64,000 bases of DNA, from NCBI GenBank assembly GCA_025642065.1, contig JAODUP010000042.1, positions 702,501 through 766,500 on the forward strand, written 5' to 3'. The notes beneath the pieces were generated by a model. It saw nothing but the letters and a program-made list of their open reading frames with translations, was not told the origin of the DNA and did not search any database. This document shows positions 38,701 through 45,855 of the stretch, one piece after another (positions within the stretch are counted from its first letter, which is position 1; each line of letters begins with the position of its first letter). The position numbers and the translations under genes are program-made. The stretch is from Paralvinella palmiformis (lineage: Eukaryota > Annelida > Polychaeta > Terebellida > Alvinellidae).

Positions 38701-41343
38701 TATAGAATTAATGACAATTTTTATTAGTGTTAAAATATGCAATTACATGTCATTGATATGCGAGTATTTAAAATAATCATGTAACTAAAATGTATCTAAA
38801 TTCAGATACTTTTGCAATGTATCTAGATAAGTTACAGTTACATTTGAAAAATTGACATGTATCTAGATATATGTATATAGATATACGTTGAAAAAAGGTA
38901 TCTAGATACAATGTATCTAGATACATTCTAGATACAATGTATCTAGATACAATGTAGAGTACCTACTCGTGGTAAAAAGTAGTAATTAAAAAAGAGTGGG
39001 TAAAAAATGGAATTGGAATTGACAAAGATGTAGCCAGCACCGAGACTAAACATTAACACAACTCAACTCACTGTTGACTGTCCAGTATCAAAATTATCCG
39101 TCCAAGTAAAGATAACTTGATCTCTTGTTAATAATCTGTCAGAAGTCTCTGTTGTGTTTATTGGTTTGTTATTAATGTCTTAGACAATGTTTTATGATTG
39201 TTTTTGTTTGCTTTATAGATACAAATTTTATTGAAGAAGTCGAGCTGAGCCATGAGGAGAATAAAATGAAGATATTGTGTGAACGAGCCCTGCTCTCGCT
39301 GCAGATGATACATGATCAGCCGGGAATCTGGGATATCTTTATCACTAAATATGTAGATGTATGTTTTTTGGGGGGTTGTTCACCACTCATCGTACAAATA
39401 TCTAACCTTTCTTTAACGATAAATAGAAGGTTCGGATTACTAGTTCAGAAATATGAGCTTGAAATTATTGCCCATCTGATATTTCTTTTTAATTTATCCT
39501 TCTTGTTGGATACTTCAACAATTAGGCCTTTTTCATGAGTAGACTCAACATATTTATATTTGATCCTTTAGCAAAGATTGGTTACTCACCTTCGATACAT
39601 CATCAATTTCTTGGTCGATTATCTTCCGAGACAAAATCCAGATATTCATCGTTGTTGCTCATATATTATGGTCATGAACAAATTAAATCAAAATTTCCAG
39701 TTTTGGCTTGTTTTGAGGCAATTCCTTCAGATTAAAATATGCATTTGAGGTGTGCTGATAATAAAAACCCAGATATTAAAGTTTACTGTTATTTATAATA
39801 TTCCTGAAATTACTTGATGTGGACATTTAATGTGCTTCACTCTTTTGGCCGTCATGCCTGCCAGGATTCATAACATCAAGATCTGAACTACCGTATATAC
39901 TTGTGTATAAGACGTACTTTTTATACTCCGAAATTCGATGTCAAAATAAATCGACCCCGCCATAATTACCGAATCATTCAAGAAGTGCCTCTATCAGCAA
40001 TGATTTAGATGGCATGAAAGATGATGTATTGCGAGCTGAACAGTTTTTCCGACGAAGAAGGCAACAATATGTATGATAACATGATGACACTTGAACAGAT
40101 ACAACAGATGTTCAGTGAAGAGAGTGATGATGATGAATTGTTGATTTTAGTCCGCCGTCTTATATGCGGGTTTGACTCCAGTAGGGTTTATTGGTCCTAA
40201 AAACAGATGAGTCTTATACGCGAGTGCGACTTATACGCGAGTATATATGGTACTGCAAAATAAGTTATATTCTATTCATATGACGTTCTGTTTCTTCTTT
40301 ATATGAATAAGTCATTGAATTTACCATTATTACATCATTATGTCTAAGAGGTTATTTTCAACAGTATATACTTTATTACATGATAAATTCTATTTAATAG
40401 TAAAATGTGTACATATATATTTAAAATCAAATTAAATACATAATTTCAATTCAGAGATGATCAAAGGGAAATGCTAACATATGAATATTGTATGCCATTT
40501 ATAATACTCTCTCCCTACTCAGCATGATGACGTTAGTGTTTTTATTGAAACTTTGTACGTTATCAAGCGTAATTCGTGTTTTTATTATCCTGGATGTGTT
40601 TTCCAGCTGTTAGAGTGGTCTGGTGAATGTGATGAAATAGAACCGACCCTGGAAACATATCAAAATAACAATCCTCACTATCCTAATGCCCATCGCTATC
40701 TGCTTGATTACTACAAGAGACAAAATAATACAGAAAAGATTCTACCCATCTTACAGGTAAGGAGCTCATCAATATTGTCTCCTGGACAACAATCTCATGT
40801 GGATTATACTTCAGTGTGTAATATGTTTTGAACCAACAAAATTATGGTACAATGAGAATAAGAACCTGGAGGGGGGGACTCTTGTCCTAGAGTATGGCTA
40901 TATATGAATAATTATTCAACCTTTGTTATGGGTGTATTGGTATAATGCCAGTCAGTTTGTTTATGTGTGTGTGTGTGTGTGTGTGTGTGTTCTGGAAAAT
41001 AACAAATTCAGTTTCCAGGTCCTGGAAATGTCTTTGATTGCTTGTGAAAAATCTACTTAGAACAGAAACGCCCGTGAATAAATATTATGTCTAGAAAGGG
41101 AAACTCTAATTGTAGAAGAAAAAGATTGCCAATGTAGTCTTGATATCCCATGATAGTCAAAATTTAAATAAAAGTGGGTGGATCAAGTAGCTAGAAGGGG
41201 TGAGGTGGAGGTTGTACAGTACAGTAATTAAATATATACTTTTTCACACATATCTTGATTTATTACCTTTAAATATAATATACTTTGTCCTGGAAATGGT
41301 AATTTGGTCCTGGAAATGTCCTGGAAAATAATCTTTCCTTGCC

Positions 41344-41406
<63 letters not shown>

Positions 41407-42003
41407 GCCTGTGTCTGTCTGTGTCTGTCTCTGTCTGTCTGTCCACAATAATAATAATATTAACTTTAAATGTTGACTATTTACAGAAGTTGTGTGAACT
41501 TTTGCCATCAGATATTGTTGTCTTAGAACTTGTTGCTCATCATAGACAAAATGGTATGTATTATGATAGTTTATATCATTGTTAATCTGTTAATATTGTG
41601 GCCATTTTCATCTACGTGTGGCTACGGTGTTGAGTTGAGTTACCTCAGCCCTTGTCACATCCGGGACATACGGTTGAGGGACATCACTGTCGGGAAACAC
41701 GTATCACAAATACAGTTATGAAGTGGATTCTAACCCACAACCTTGATATTTACAGTACAGTGCTTTAATCACTGAACCATTGGAATGCCGAAAAGGTGCT
41801 GCAGAAATCCAGGATGTTGGATCGAATACCATTGTTACCTGTGTTTGTGATATGTTACATTTATTTTAATAAAAGGCTTCCATTTGATTATTAATAATAA
41901 TAATAACAATAATAATAACACATGTAAAACATCAATCATCATCATCAACATGTAATAATAATGTATATTTAATAAAGCACCCTTATTAACAGGAACTATT
42001 CAA

Positions 42004-42039
<36 letters not shown>

Positions 42040-43063
42040 CAGATATATATATATATATATATATATCATTAAAATTTCAATTTGTTTAGATGCATCTCCT
42101 AGTGTCACAATGCCACTGTTATTCAATCTTCTGGATTATCCTTGTTGGAAGGACTCACCAGAACCATGGAGCCAGCTATCTGAAGACTTAATACACAGTC
42201 TTGAGAGGTATTGATTAGTTATAGTGTAAAGACTCTTTGTTAAGTCATGAAAATGTTGGTGATTGAAGTATTTCCTGCAAGAAAACAGTTAAGATTGATT
42301 TGCCAATTTTACCTCAAAAAGCATTAAAAGACATTTAATAACAATATAGCTGTATCTATTAGTGACATAATAGCGTACACATAATATAACTTTTATATTA
42401 ATTAATATCATGCTTCCATATCAATTGTTTATAAACTTAGTTAATATTAATTCAGCATACAATTCATTTAGTTTGTGTTTTATATATTTTTTTTTTTATT
42501 ATCACGTAATATAATTTGGTACAGTACCAATATTGGTCTAAACAGTAGGAAAATTTGAATCTGATGAGTCGTTTATTCAATTGTGATATACCACCATCTA
42601 CCCCTACTAGTGAATGTCAGTCTCTGTTAAGCGGTGTTGTGATAACGTGTATTGTGATAAATTTATGCAATATGTGTGATATAACTTATAATTTACTTAA
42701 ATACTTTTATTGATTATAAAGAAATACAAATATATTTGTGTGCATATGATTATTATAATAACTAAAACCATTTATTGATTATTATTTTAACTATATCTCC
42801 AGTGAAGTAGATGCCAGAATAGCGGAGACATTTCAGTGTTGTTGGTCTTCTCGTTACTCTTGGTGGCCTAATTATCACTTCAACAGACAGTCATTAAGAG
42901 CCATCACTTTAACTGATGACCGTATGAAGCTAATAGCTAGTAAAGCTGTGGTTGCCATCATATTTAATATAGGTGAGCGTATAGCACACACATGCACTCA
43001 CACATACACACCTACACATACACTCCAAAAATAGTTTTCAATACATGTAGGTACAGAGATGTA

Positions 43064-43108
<45 letters not shown>

Positions 43109-45512
43109 CTATGTGGTCAGTGACAAATTTGTTATTTCAAGTTCTGTTCAATTCCTCTTTTGAGTTTGCCAATTCCTGTTTTATATCAAATTTAAAAAAA
43201 CCAAGAATTAGACTTTCACACTTAATATCATCTTATCCTTTTCGGTCATCAATATATCCCTGTAGCCTCCATGTCAACTCTTAAAGCATCACATCAGAGG
43301 AGCCAATTTACAGATTAAAATGGAATTTTTAAGTGATGATATTTTTATGTGTTTTTTTACAAATACAAGATTTAGACACTCCAATGGCACAGTGCCTAGA
43401 GTGTTGTGCTGCAAATATCCAGGCTATGGGTTCAAATCTGGCTAATCTCTGTATTTATGGGATATGTTTCCCTGAGGGGTCACCCCTCAGCCATATGTCT
43501 CAGATGCTGAGACTAAACAACCTGAGCGCCCGATGCAAGATTACAACAACATTATGCCCATATTAGGACTTGTTGGTAAATGACCTGACCTAGAAATCTG
43601 GTGATAAATACCCAAAACTGGCCAACATGCTCAAACTGAATAAATTTAGCTTTTCACTTGGACAAGACATTCATTATTATTTTATTGCTAATGCAGAATC
43701 AAATGTTTAAAATAAAGGTAATTCTTGGTCGATTTCTGTCAGTAACATCTGTTGCTTGAAATATGTTTATACCTATGATATAACCAAATATCTGAGAATT
43801 ATACTAATTCATGCATCATATTTGGAGCATATTTATCAGAGAATGATAATCAAAGAAACTCTTTCAAATCTATGTGCCCAGTCATATATATGTTACAGTT
43901 AATCTGTATAATCAGGTAATATGTATATTACCTGAAATATTCAGGCAATACATCCATTGCTAACTGAGATTTAATACACATTAGGCCATTGTCTTTTTAA
44001 TACTTGTTTTACAGAATATTTTCCTCCCAAAAATTAGGGTTGTTCGGGGCAATAAAAACAAATTCACTAAAAAATCATGACTGTTTTGTATAACATATCC
44101 TTCCGTTAGTTGGGATTTAACAATCTCCAGTAGTTTTGTTTTTTACTGCCTTTATTATTTTCTTTTTGTCGTTAAGCTTCAGTGGAAAGAAAACAACAGA
44201 CATGTCACTGTCAGCACCGGCATGAGTCGCCATCTTTCCAACAGATCCTTACATGGTCATTGATTGGTTGACGCTAACACTGTCGCAAATTGATCCGCAT
44301 ATTTTAATAAGCTTACAGCCAATATTCCATATATCAGTTATGGGAATCCGACAAAAAATGGAACACACTTAAACGTAAGAGTGTGATTCCACATGTGCGA
44401 TCTGCGACAAAAAGGATCGTTCCATGTAGCGATTGGTGTGAATTGGACTGTAGGGAGTGCTAATTAACAACGCTCCACTCCTCATGGTCATTTAGTCCGC
44501 GGGTCAAGGCTTTTTTTCATATATGCTGCAAGCAAAGCTATTGTGTCAGTACCTAGTTATAGGTAGTATTTCGATTTGTTGTTGTTTCAAAAAGATATAT
44601 TGTGTGGAGGTTCGACCAGGTGGGAGAATCGACCACAACATTAAAACCCTATTCGTTATTTATTACACTTAATACTTTTAAGCTGGAACATAATATATCA
44701 CTGAATAATTGTTGTGTTTACTGTGAAGCAATTTGCAACAATACACCACCAAAAACAATTAGCAACTGAAAGTGGTCATATCAGATTTCTAACTTTTGTC
44801 AATAGGTGTCAACATGTCAAAAGTCTACACTATGTATATATACGTGTGGTCCATCCACCCCGACACTGTGTGTATCTGGCTGTGCCCAATAGGCGACAGC
44901 CAGGGGTTTCTATCCCAAATTTCAACAAGACAGGCCCGGCACTGTGGTAGAACTTCCACTGCTGCCACTTTGCTTATATAAATAACCTTTACAACATTGA
45001 ATTGGGTCACAAATCACATGATCAGTGCCTTATTAGGAACATTAAACACTGAGGGACCAGTAGAAAAGTACTTCTTGCCGATTGCCGTATCGCATATACT
45101 AAGATCAAATCATTGAAGTGTAGGGTAATTGAACCTCCCCACTTCTCCCCTAAATTAATAGAGTTAGTTTAAGTTACTGGTGTAGCTACTGGGGAAAAGA
45201 TTCCGAGTGCTAAACTTCCACGTCTTTTTATTTTTAACTTTTTCATGAATCTTTTTAATGTTATGTTATGGGGGGGGGGGGTGCATTGTATGAGCAATGC
45301 TTCAAGCATCTTTCTTTTCAATAAACAATTCGAAAGGGAAAAAACAAGGTTAGGAAAATAATAATTAAAAACATAAATGTCAATTTAATTTCCCAGCAAC
45401 AATTTTCAGCTGTGGTCAGCTGGTTTGTAAAACAAGTATTCAAAATACAATGGTCTTACCTGAAAATTTCAGGTAATATACATATTACCTAATTATACAG
45501 ATTAACTGTAAC

Positions 45513-45548
<36 letters not shown>

Positions 45549-45855
45549 GGGGGGGTCCTTAATCCTATAACATTGTTAACTGTGCCTCCTAATATATACC
45601 ATAACCTTTACCAAAAAGTTGACATTTATACAATTGATCTAATTAACCATGGTATGATATGACTTTTGATGTATTCTGTGTAATAATATGTTGTTATACT
45701 CTGTATAACGTGTTGAAGTAACATTTTAAATTACAGCTGCAGACTTTGTGAACGAAGTAAAACAACTGTTATCTGGCAAAGATTTGTGGTCTACACTCAT
45801 CAACAGAGCAACAAGAGCAGCTGATCATTTAACTGTTGAAAATTCCAATACATGA
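26737..45855 (+). CDS. TAF1A: TAF1A homologue (RNA polymerase I SL1/TIF-IB subunit A), 13 coding exons
   Basis: Coding exons: 26737-26775, 29042-29122, 29657-29750, 32658-32824, 35312-35376, 35649-35766, 36656-36794, 39219-39358, 40607-40756, 41487-41553, 42090-42207, 42803-42972, 45737-45855. Every intron is GT-AG, phases are consistent, and the joined CDS is 1467 nt (488 aa plus stop), close to the 450 aa of human TAF1A. Recognition rests on collinear conserved blocks: ILNLLREGLL (exon 4), EAYKGF (residues 209-214), PGIWD (269-273), NPHYPNAHRYL (about 303-313) and SRYSWWPNYHF (409-419), matching human AYKG, PGVWD, NPNAHIYL and NWWPGFHF in the same order. In the known family the protein joins TBP, TAF1B, TAF1C and TAF1D in SL1, which recruits Pol I to rDNA promoters in the nucleolus. 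It is all-helical (TPR-like) with no catalytic site. The N-terminal 70 residues are least certain; the start was chosen as the first in-frame ATG of the most 5' exon found. Confidence 0.92.
27655..27790 (-). mobile_element. SINE family B, minus strand (TAF1A intron 1)
   Basis: Minus-strand reading shows TTCAAATCGCACCTGTATTTGTGGGATGTTTC... then the family B body. Degenerate. Confidence 0.7.
27862..28060 (+). mobile_element. SINE family B (TAF1A intron 1)
   Basis: CAATAGTACAGTGTTTAGAG...TGTTCGAATCCGACTAATACC head, then a body with GTTTCCTTAGAGAGTCACCC. It lies 70 bp from the minus-strand copy at 27655. Confidence 0.75.
29042..29122 (+). CDS. TAF1A: TAF1A coding exon 2
   Basis: Acceptor TTATTAG, donor GTGACA. 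Both ends are phase 0, giving 27 acidic, helix-prone residues (QLFNDDIANDEISHKLLF...). The sequence is not conserved with vertebrate TAF1A, so the support is the open frame, the splice signals and phase agreement with both neighbouring exons. Confidence 0.6.
29657..29750 (+). CDS. TAF1A: TAF1A coding exon 3
   Basis: Acceptor TTTTCTTTAG, donor GTAAGC (near consensus). It starts in phase 0 and ends in phase 1, and reads AKTLSYLVNVDEVNPTEEEK followed by WVDTIASLDYN. Only 534 bp of intron separate it from exon 2. It is clearly open and bounded by good signals, although N-terminal conservation is weak. Confidence 0.75.
30362..30532 (-). mobile_element. SINE family A, minus strand (TAF1A intron 3)
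   Basis: GATGATGATGATGATT at its left is the reversed CATCATC tail. The body and head follow in reverse complement. Flanking ACTTAACATGTCTTAGTG (30529) and CTTAACATGTCTTAGTG (30351) form a direct repeat of about 17 bp, a long target duplication typical of SINE retrotransposition. Confidence 0.9.
31041..31455 (+). mobile_element. CCTGGAAAA inverted-repeat element, copy 2 (TAF1A intron 3)
   Basis: Begins CAGGGTTTCTACGGATCCTG and ends near TGTCCTGGAAAATAATATTT. It is the most complete of three copies and contains the shared block GTGGATCA..(C/T)AGCTAGAAGGGGTGA also in copy 3. The CAGGG start is hAT-like. Confidence 0.85.
31756..31790. mobile_element. CAGGG end with GGGCTC/GAGCCC hairpin
   Basis: CAGGG at 31756 leads into GGGCTC TTCAC GAGCCC (31769-31785), a perfect 6-bp stem with a 5-base loop; TCAGGG and CCCTGA also flank it. 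It looks like a terminal structure of another CAGGG-type element, but I cannot find the opposite end. Confidence 0.4.
32581..32610. repeat. 30-bp imperfect palindrome before TAF1A exon 4
   Basis: GTTAAAGGCTCTTGC and TAGCAAAGCCTTAAC are near-perfect inverted repeats. It lies 47 bp upstream of the exon 4 acceptor, where branch points normally fall, and could fold in the pre-mRNA. Confidence 0.8.
32658..32824 (+). CDS. TAF1A: TAF1A coding exon 4
   Basis: Acceptor CATTTCAG, donor GTATTG. It completes the split codon from exon 3 (Ala) and ends in phase 0. The segment ILNLLREGLLTQRWEEVLKL matches the position and helical pattern of the first conserved helix pair of vertebrate TAF1A (LSFIQEALLKHQW). 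A 30-bp imperfect palindrome lies 47 bp upstream. Confidence 0.88.
33325..33470 (+). mobile_element. SINE family A, degenerate (TAF1A intron 4)
   Basis: CCATAGCTGAACTGATAGTG, ACCCCGACTGGGCTATATC and CTCGGCCCATTTAGCCTGC match the family A head and body, with the middle deleted. Confidence 0.7.
33471..33712. mobile_element. 242-bp inverted-repeat element (TAF1A intron 4)
   Basis: Left end ACCGTAATCTTCTGTGTATA (33472 on) and right end TATACACAGGAGATTACAGT pair as inverted repeats with few mismatches over at least 28 bp. The interior has repeated GCGC..TATACAC units in both orientations. It starts exactly where the SINE copy ends. Confidence 0.85.
33826..33960 (+). mobile_element. SINE family B, degenerate (TAF1A intron 4)
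   Basis: CATAGCACAGCAGTTGGAGC...GGGTTCAAATCTGGCTCATACC matches the family B head. The body is eroded. Confidence 0.6.
34862..35020 (+). mobile_element. SINE family A, degenerate (TAF1A intron 4)
   Basis: CTAACTGATAGTGCAGTTGG...TTTCAAATTC head; GGAGGATGTTTCATC and GACCCATTTGGACTGCCAC body. Confidence 0.7.
35312..35376 (+). CDS. TAF1A: TAF1A coding exon 5
   Basis: Acceptor ATTTATTTTAG. Two donors are possible: GTATTG after 35371 (phase 0) and GTATGT after 35376 (phase 2). The second is stronger and is the only one that joins in frame to exon 6, so 35376 was chosen. It reads VGLELCHHLEPCRGRYLEQL and aligns with the vertebrate segment following WKLGSEILF. Confidence 0.85.
35478..35595. repeat. 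19-bp minisatellite in TAF1A intron 5
   Basis: Six units of AATGATACT(T/C)G(A/G)CATTTGT. It makes up almost half of the 272-bp intron between exons 5 and 6 and is flanked on both sides by CTG(C/T)TCT(A/G)CATAATTAC, so the whole block is bounded by a direct repeat. Confidence 0.92.
35649..35766 (+). CDS. TAF1A: TAF1A coding exon 6 (recovered from phase and position)
   Basis: This exon fills a gap of about 40 residues that alignment to the vertebrate protein predicts between exons 5 and 7. Acceptor TATCCGCAG, donor GTGATG. It takes one base to complete Leu149 and ends in phase 0. It reads HLLGPTSLYPRQVTLEYVLF then LLSVDLDTPDIEG, matching the helix that reads YLKISLQHALYLL in human. The preceding intron is only 272 bp and is largely a 19-bp minisatellite. 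Confidence 0.85.
36113..36490 (-). mobile_element. GAATTG-rich element, shortened inverted copy (TAF1A intron 6)
   Basis: Reverse-orientation relative of 12981-14047: shares ATGGGGT near its edge, GGAATTGGAATT arrays, and the interior CAGAAATATTTCTTCCATGA / GTACCTACTCG blocks. It lacks most of the interior of the larger copy. Confidence 0.85.
36656..36794 (+). CDS. TAF1A: TAF1A coding exon 7
   Basis: Acceptor CATTTTCAG, donor GTGAGA; phase 0 in, phase 1 out. It contains MILMFEAYKGFVWYALW, the counterpart of the vertebrate LIQAYKG segment, followed by a basic helix (QQSKRKVEQLKVQL). This is one of the clearest TAF1A signatures in the model. Confidence 0.92.
36905..37425 (-). mobile_element. 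Non-LTR retrotransposon fragment, LINE family b (TAF1A intron 7)
   Basis: On the minus strand it reads CKLIEKVVARHIEEHL, AYCRGHSTETALLKVHSNIA, then MTALIMLDLSAAFDVIDHPI, SYLADRTQCV, and after an internal deletion WDDISSSIEACIADIST. The order is right for RT domains 1-5 but the VPQG-YADD segment is missing. It lies antisense to TAF1A. Confidence 0.85.
37424..37465. repeat. TACAGTTACATTT / TTTAGATAC motif, possible end of an outer element
   Basis: TTACAGTTACATTTCAAATG followed by TATTTAGATACA resembles (in reverse complement) the ATCTAGATACA-rich segment at 38780-38950, suggesting two ends of one element around the 37741-38690 insertion. Not proven. Confidence 0.4.
37741..38690. mobile_element. 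950-bp inverted-repeat element (TAF1A intron 7)
   Basis: Left end ATACCATAGGTCCCAGCCAT + TAAGC and right end GCTTAATGGCCGGGACCTAC + GGTAT are inverted repeats over about 25 bp. Subterminal GGCTTA..GG.CGG motifs repeat inside. The interior has only short ORFs (for example 37786-38037) with no recognisable transposase. Confidence 0.88.
38780..39030. repeat. ATCTAGATACA array joined to a GAATTG-element fragment
   Basis: TGTATCTAGATACA-type palindromes occur at least five times between 38790 and 38950. At 38951 the sequence switches to GAGTACCTACTCGTGGT...GGAATTGGAATTGACAAAG, a fragment of the GAATTG element seen at 12981 and 36113. Confidence 0.75.
39219..39358 (+). CDS. TAF1A: TAF1A coding exon 8
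   Basis: Acceptor TTTGCTTTATAG, donor GTATGT. It completes a split Asp codon and ends in phase 0. It contains QPGIWDIFITKYVD, matching vertebrate PGVWDPFVKSYVE. The open frame runs past the donor into the intron, so a simple ORF search overextends this exon. Confidence 0.92.
39889..40252. mobile_element. 364-bp TACCGTATATAC element (TAF1A intron 8)
   Basis: Left TACCGTATATACTTGTGTAT + AAGACG and right CGACTTATACGCGAGTATAT + ATGGTA are inverted repeats. The interior encodes a broken acidic/basic stretch (DLDGMKDDVLRAEQFFRRRR) and a TCTTATA(T/C)GCGGG unit. TA-ended TIRs of this kind suit a Tc1/mariner-pogo-like deletion derivative; that assignment is inference. Confidence 0.82.
40607..40756 (+). 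CDS. TAF1A: TAF1A coding exon 9
   Basis: Acceptor GTGTTTTCCAG, donor GTAAGG, phase 0 at both ends, 50 codons. LLEWSGECDE corresponds to vertebrate MLEFYGDRDG, and NPHYPNAHRYLLDYYKRQ to NPNAHIYLYNFLKRQ. This is the strongest single match to the family. Confidence 0.95.
40969..40990. repeat. (GT)n microsatellite
   Basis: About 24 bases of GT directly abutting the truncated left end of the CCTGGAAAA element. Confidence 0.9.
40990..41340 (+). mobile_element. CCTGGAAAA inverted-repeat element, copy 3 (TAF1A intron 9)
   Basis: Shares GGAAAATAACAAATTCAGTT, TAGCTAGAAGGGGTGAGGTGG and TTTGTCCTGGAAATGGTAAT with copy 2. It is truncated at the GT repeat on the left and abuts the TGTC repeat on the right. 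Confidence 0.85.
41344..41443. repeat. (TGTC)n microsatellite
   Basis: About 60 bases of pure TGTC followed by 40 of imperfect repeat, 44 bp before TAF1A exon 10. On the plus strand it supplies a long pyrimidine-rich tract ahead of the acceptor. Confidence 0.97.
41487..41553 (+). CDS. TAF1A: TAF1A coding exon 10
   Basis: Acceptor ATTTACAG, donor GTATGT; phase 0 in, phase 1 out. It reads KLCELLPSDIVVLELVAHHR, aligned with vertebrate LYQIVPSHKLMLEFHTLLR. The upstream intron ends in a long TGTC microsatellite. Confidence 0.9.
41630..41865. mobile_element. Head-to-head pair of SINE B copies (TAF1A intron 10)
   Basis: 41630-41790 is a family B copy on the minus strand (reverse of CCTCAACCGTATGTCCC...GGGTTAGAATCC). 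41797-41865 restarts on the plus strand (GTGCTGCAGAAATCCAGGAT...ACCTGTGTTTGTGATATG). The two tRNA-like heads face each other. Confidence 0.65.
41960..42066. repeat. Shared TTTAATAAAGC fragment plus TG and AT microsatellites
   Basis: GTATATTTAATAAAGCACCC...CAGGAACTATTCAAAGGTG resembles 34545-34600 (TATTTAATAAAGTGCCCTGA...CAGGAGCCACTCAAAGATG). It is followed by (TG)16 at 42007-42038 and (AT)12 at 42043-42066. Confidence 0.75.
42090..42207 (+). CDS. TAF1A: TAF1A coding exon 11
   Basis: Acceptor AATTTGTTTAG, donor GTATTG; phase 1 in, phase 2 out. It reads DASPSVTMPLLFNLLDYPCW then KDSPEPWSQLSEDL, aligned with the vertebrate region LEVLFGVLDFAGC...AWKYLAKYL. TG and AT microsatellites lie within 85 bp upstream of the acceptor. 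Confidence 0.9.
42803..42972 (+). CDS. TAF1A: TAF1A coding exon 12 (WWP motif)
   Basis: Acceptor CTATATCTCCAG, donor GTGAGC; phase 2 in, phase 1 out, 170 nt. It carries SRYSWWPNYHF, equivalent to vertebrate SRKNWWPGFHF, then MKLIASKAVVAIIFNIG matching ACEKAFVAGLLLG. This WWPxxHF block is diagnostic of the family's C-terminal domain. Confidence 0.94.
43066..43106. repeat. (AT)n microsatellite (TAF1A intron 12)
   Basis: About 41 bases of AT. Confidence 0.95.
43375..43600 (+). mobile_element. SINE family B, good copy (TAF1A intron 12)
   Basis: CTCCAATGGCACAGTGCCTA...GGGTTCAAATCTGGCTAATC head; body GGGATATGTTTCCCTGAGG and GTCACCCCTCAGCCATATGT. One of the better-preserved B copies; useful as a reference for the others. 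Confidence 0.85.
43892..45512. mobile_element. 1621-bp element with 54-bp terminal inverted repeats (TAF1A intron 12)
   Basis: Left arm 43892-43945 starts GTTACAGTTAATCTGTATAA; right arm 45459-45512 is its inverse with 52 of 54 bases matching. Each arm holds an internal near-palindrome, CAGGTAATATG/TATATTACCTG. Flanks are AT-rich (ATATATG / CATATAT), so the target duplication is unclear. The 1.5-kb interior has a GC-richer stretch (44170-44520), no recognisable transposase, and a nested LINE tail at 45225-45336. Confidence 0.9.
45225..45336 (+). mobile_element. LINE 3' tail fragment, second copy
   Basis: TTTTTATTTTTAA...TTTTAATGTTATGTTATG, 12 G, GCATTGTATGAGCAATGCTT + CAAGCATC...TTCAATAAACAATTCGAA; matches 18585-18740. 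Nested in the 54-bp-TIR element. Confidence 0.75.
45513..45556. repeat. Compound AT / AG / G tract
   Basis: (AT)9 then (AG)9 then seven G, immediately outside the right arm of the 43892-45512 element. Confidence 0.95.
45737..45855 (+). CDS. TAF1A: TAF1A terminal coding exon 13
   Basis: Acceptor TTAAATTACAG; completes a split Ala codon and runs 38 codons to TGA at 45853-45855. It reads ADFVNEVKQLLSGKDLWSTL then INRATRAADHLTVENSNT. Vertebrate TAF1A has a short basic tail here, so the extreme C terminus diverges. The 2764-bp intron before it contains a 1.6-kb inverted-repeat element. Confidence 0.85.
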
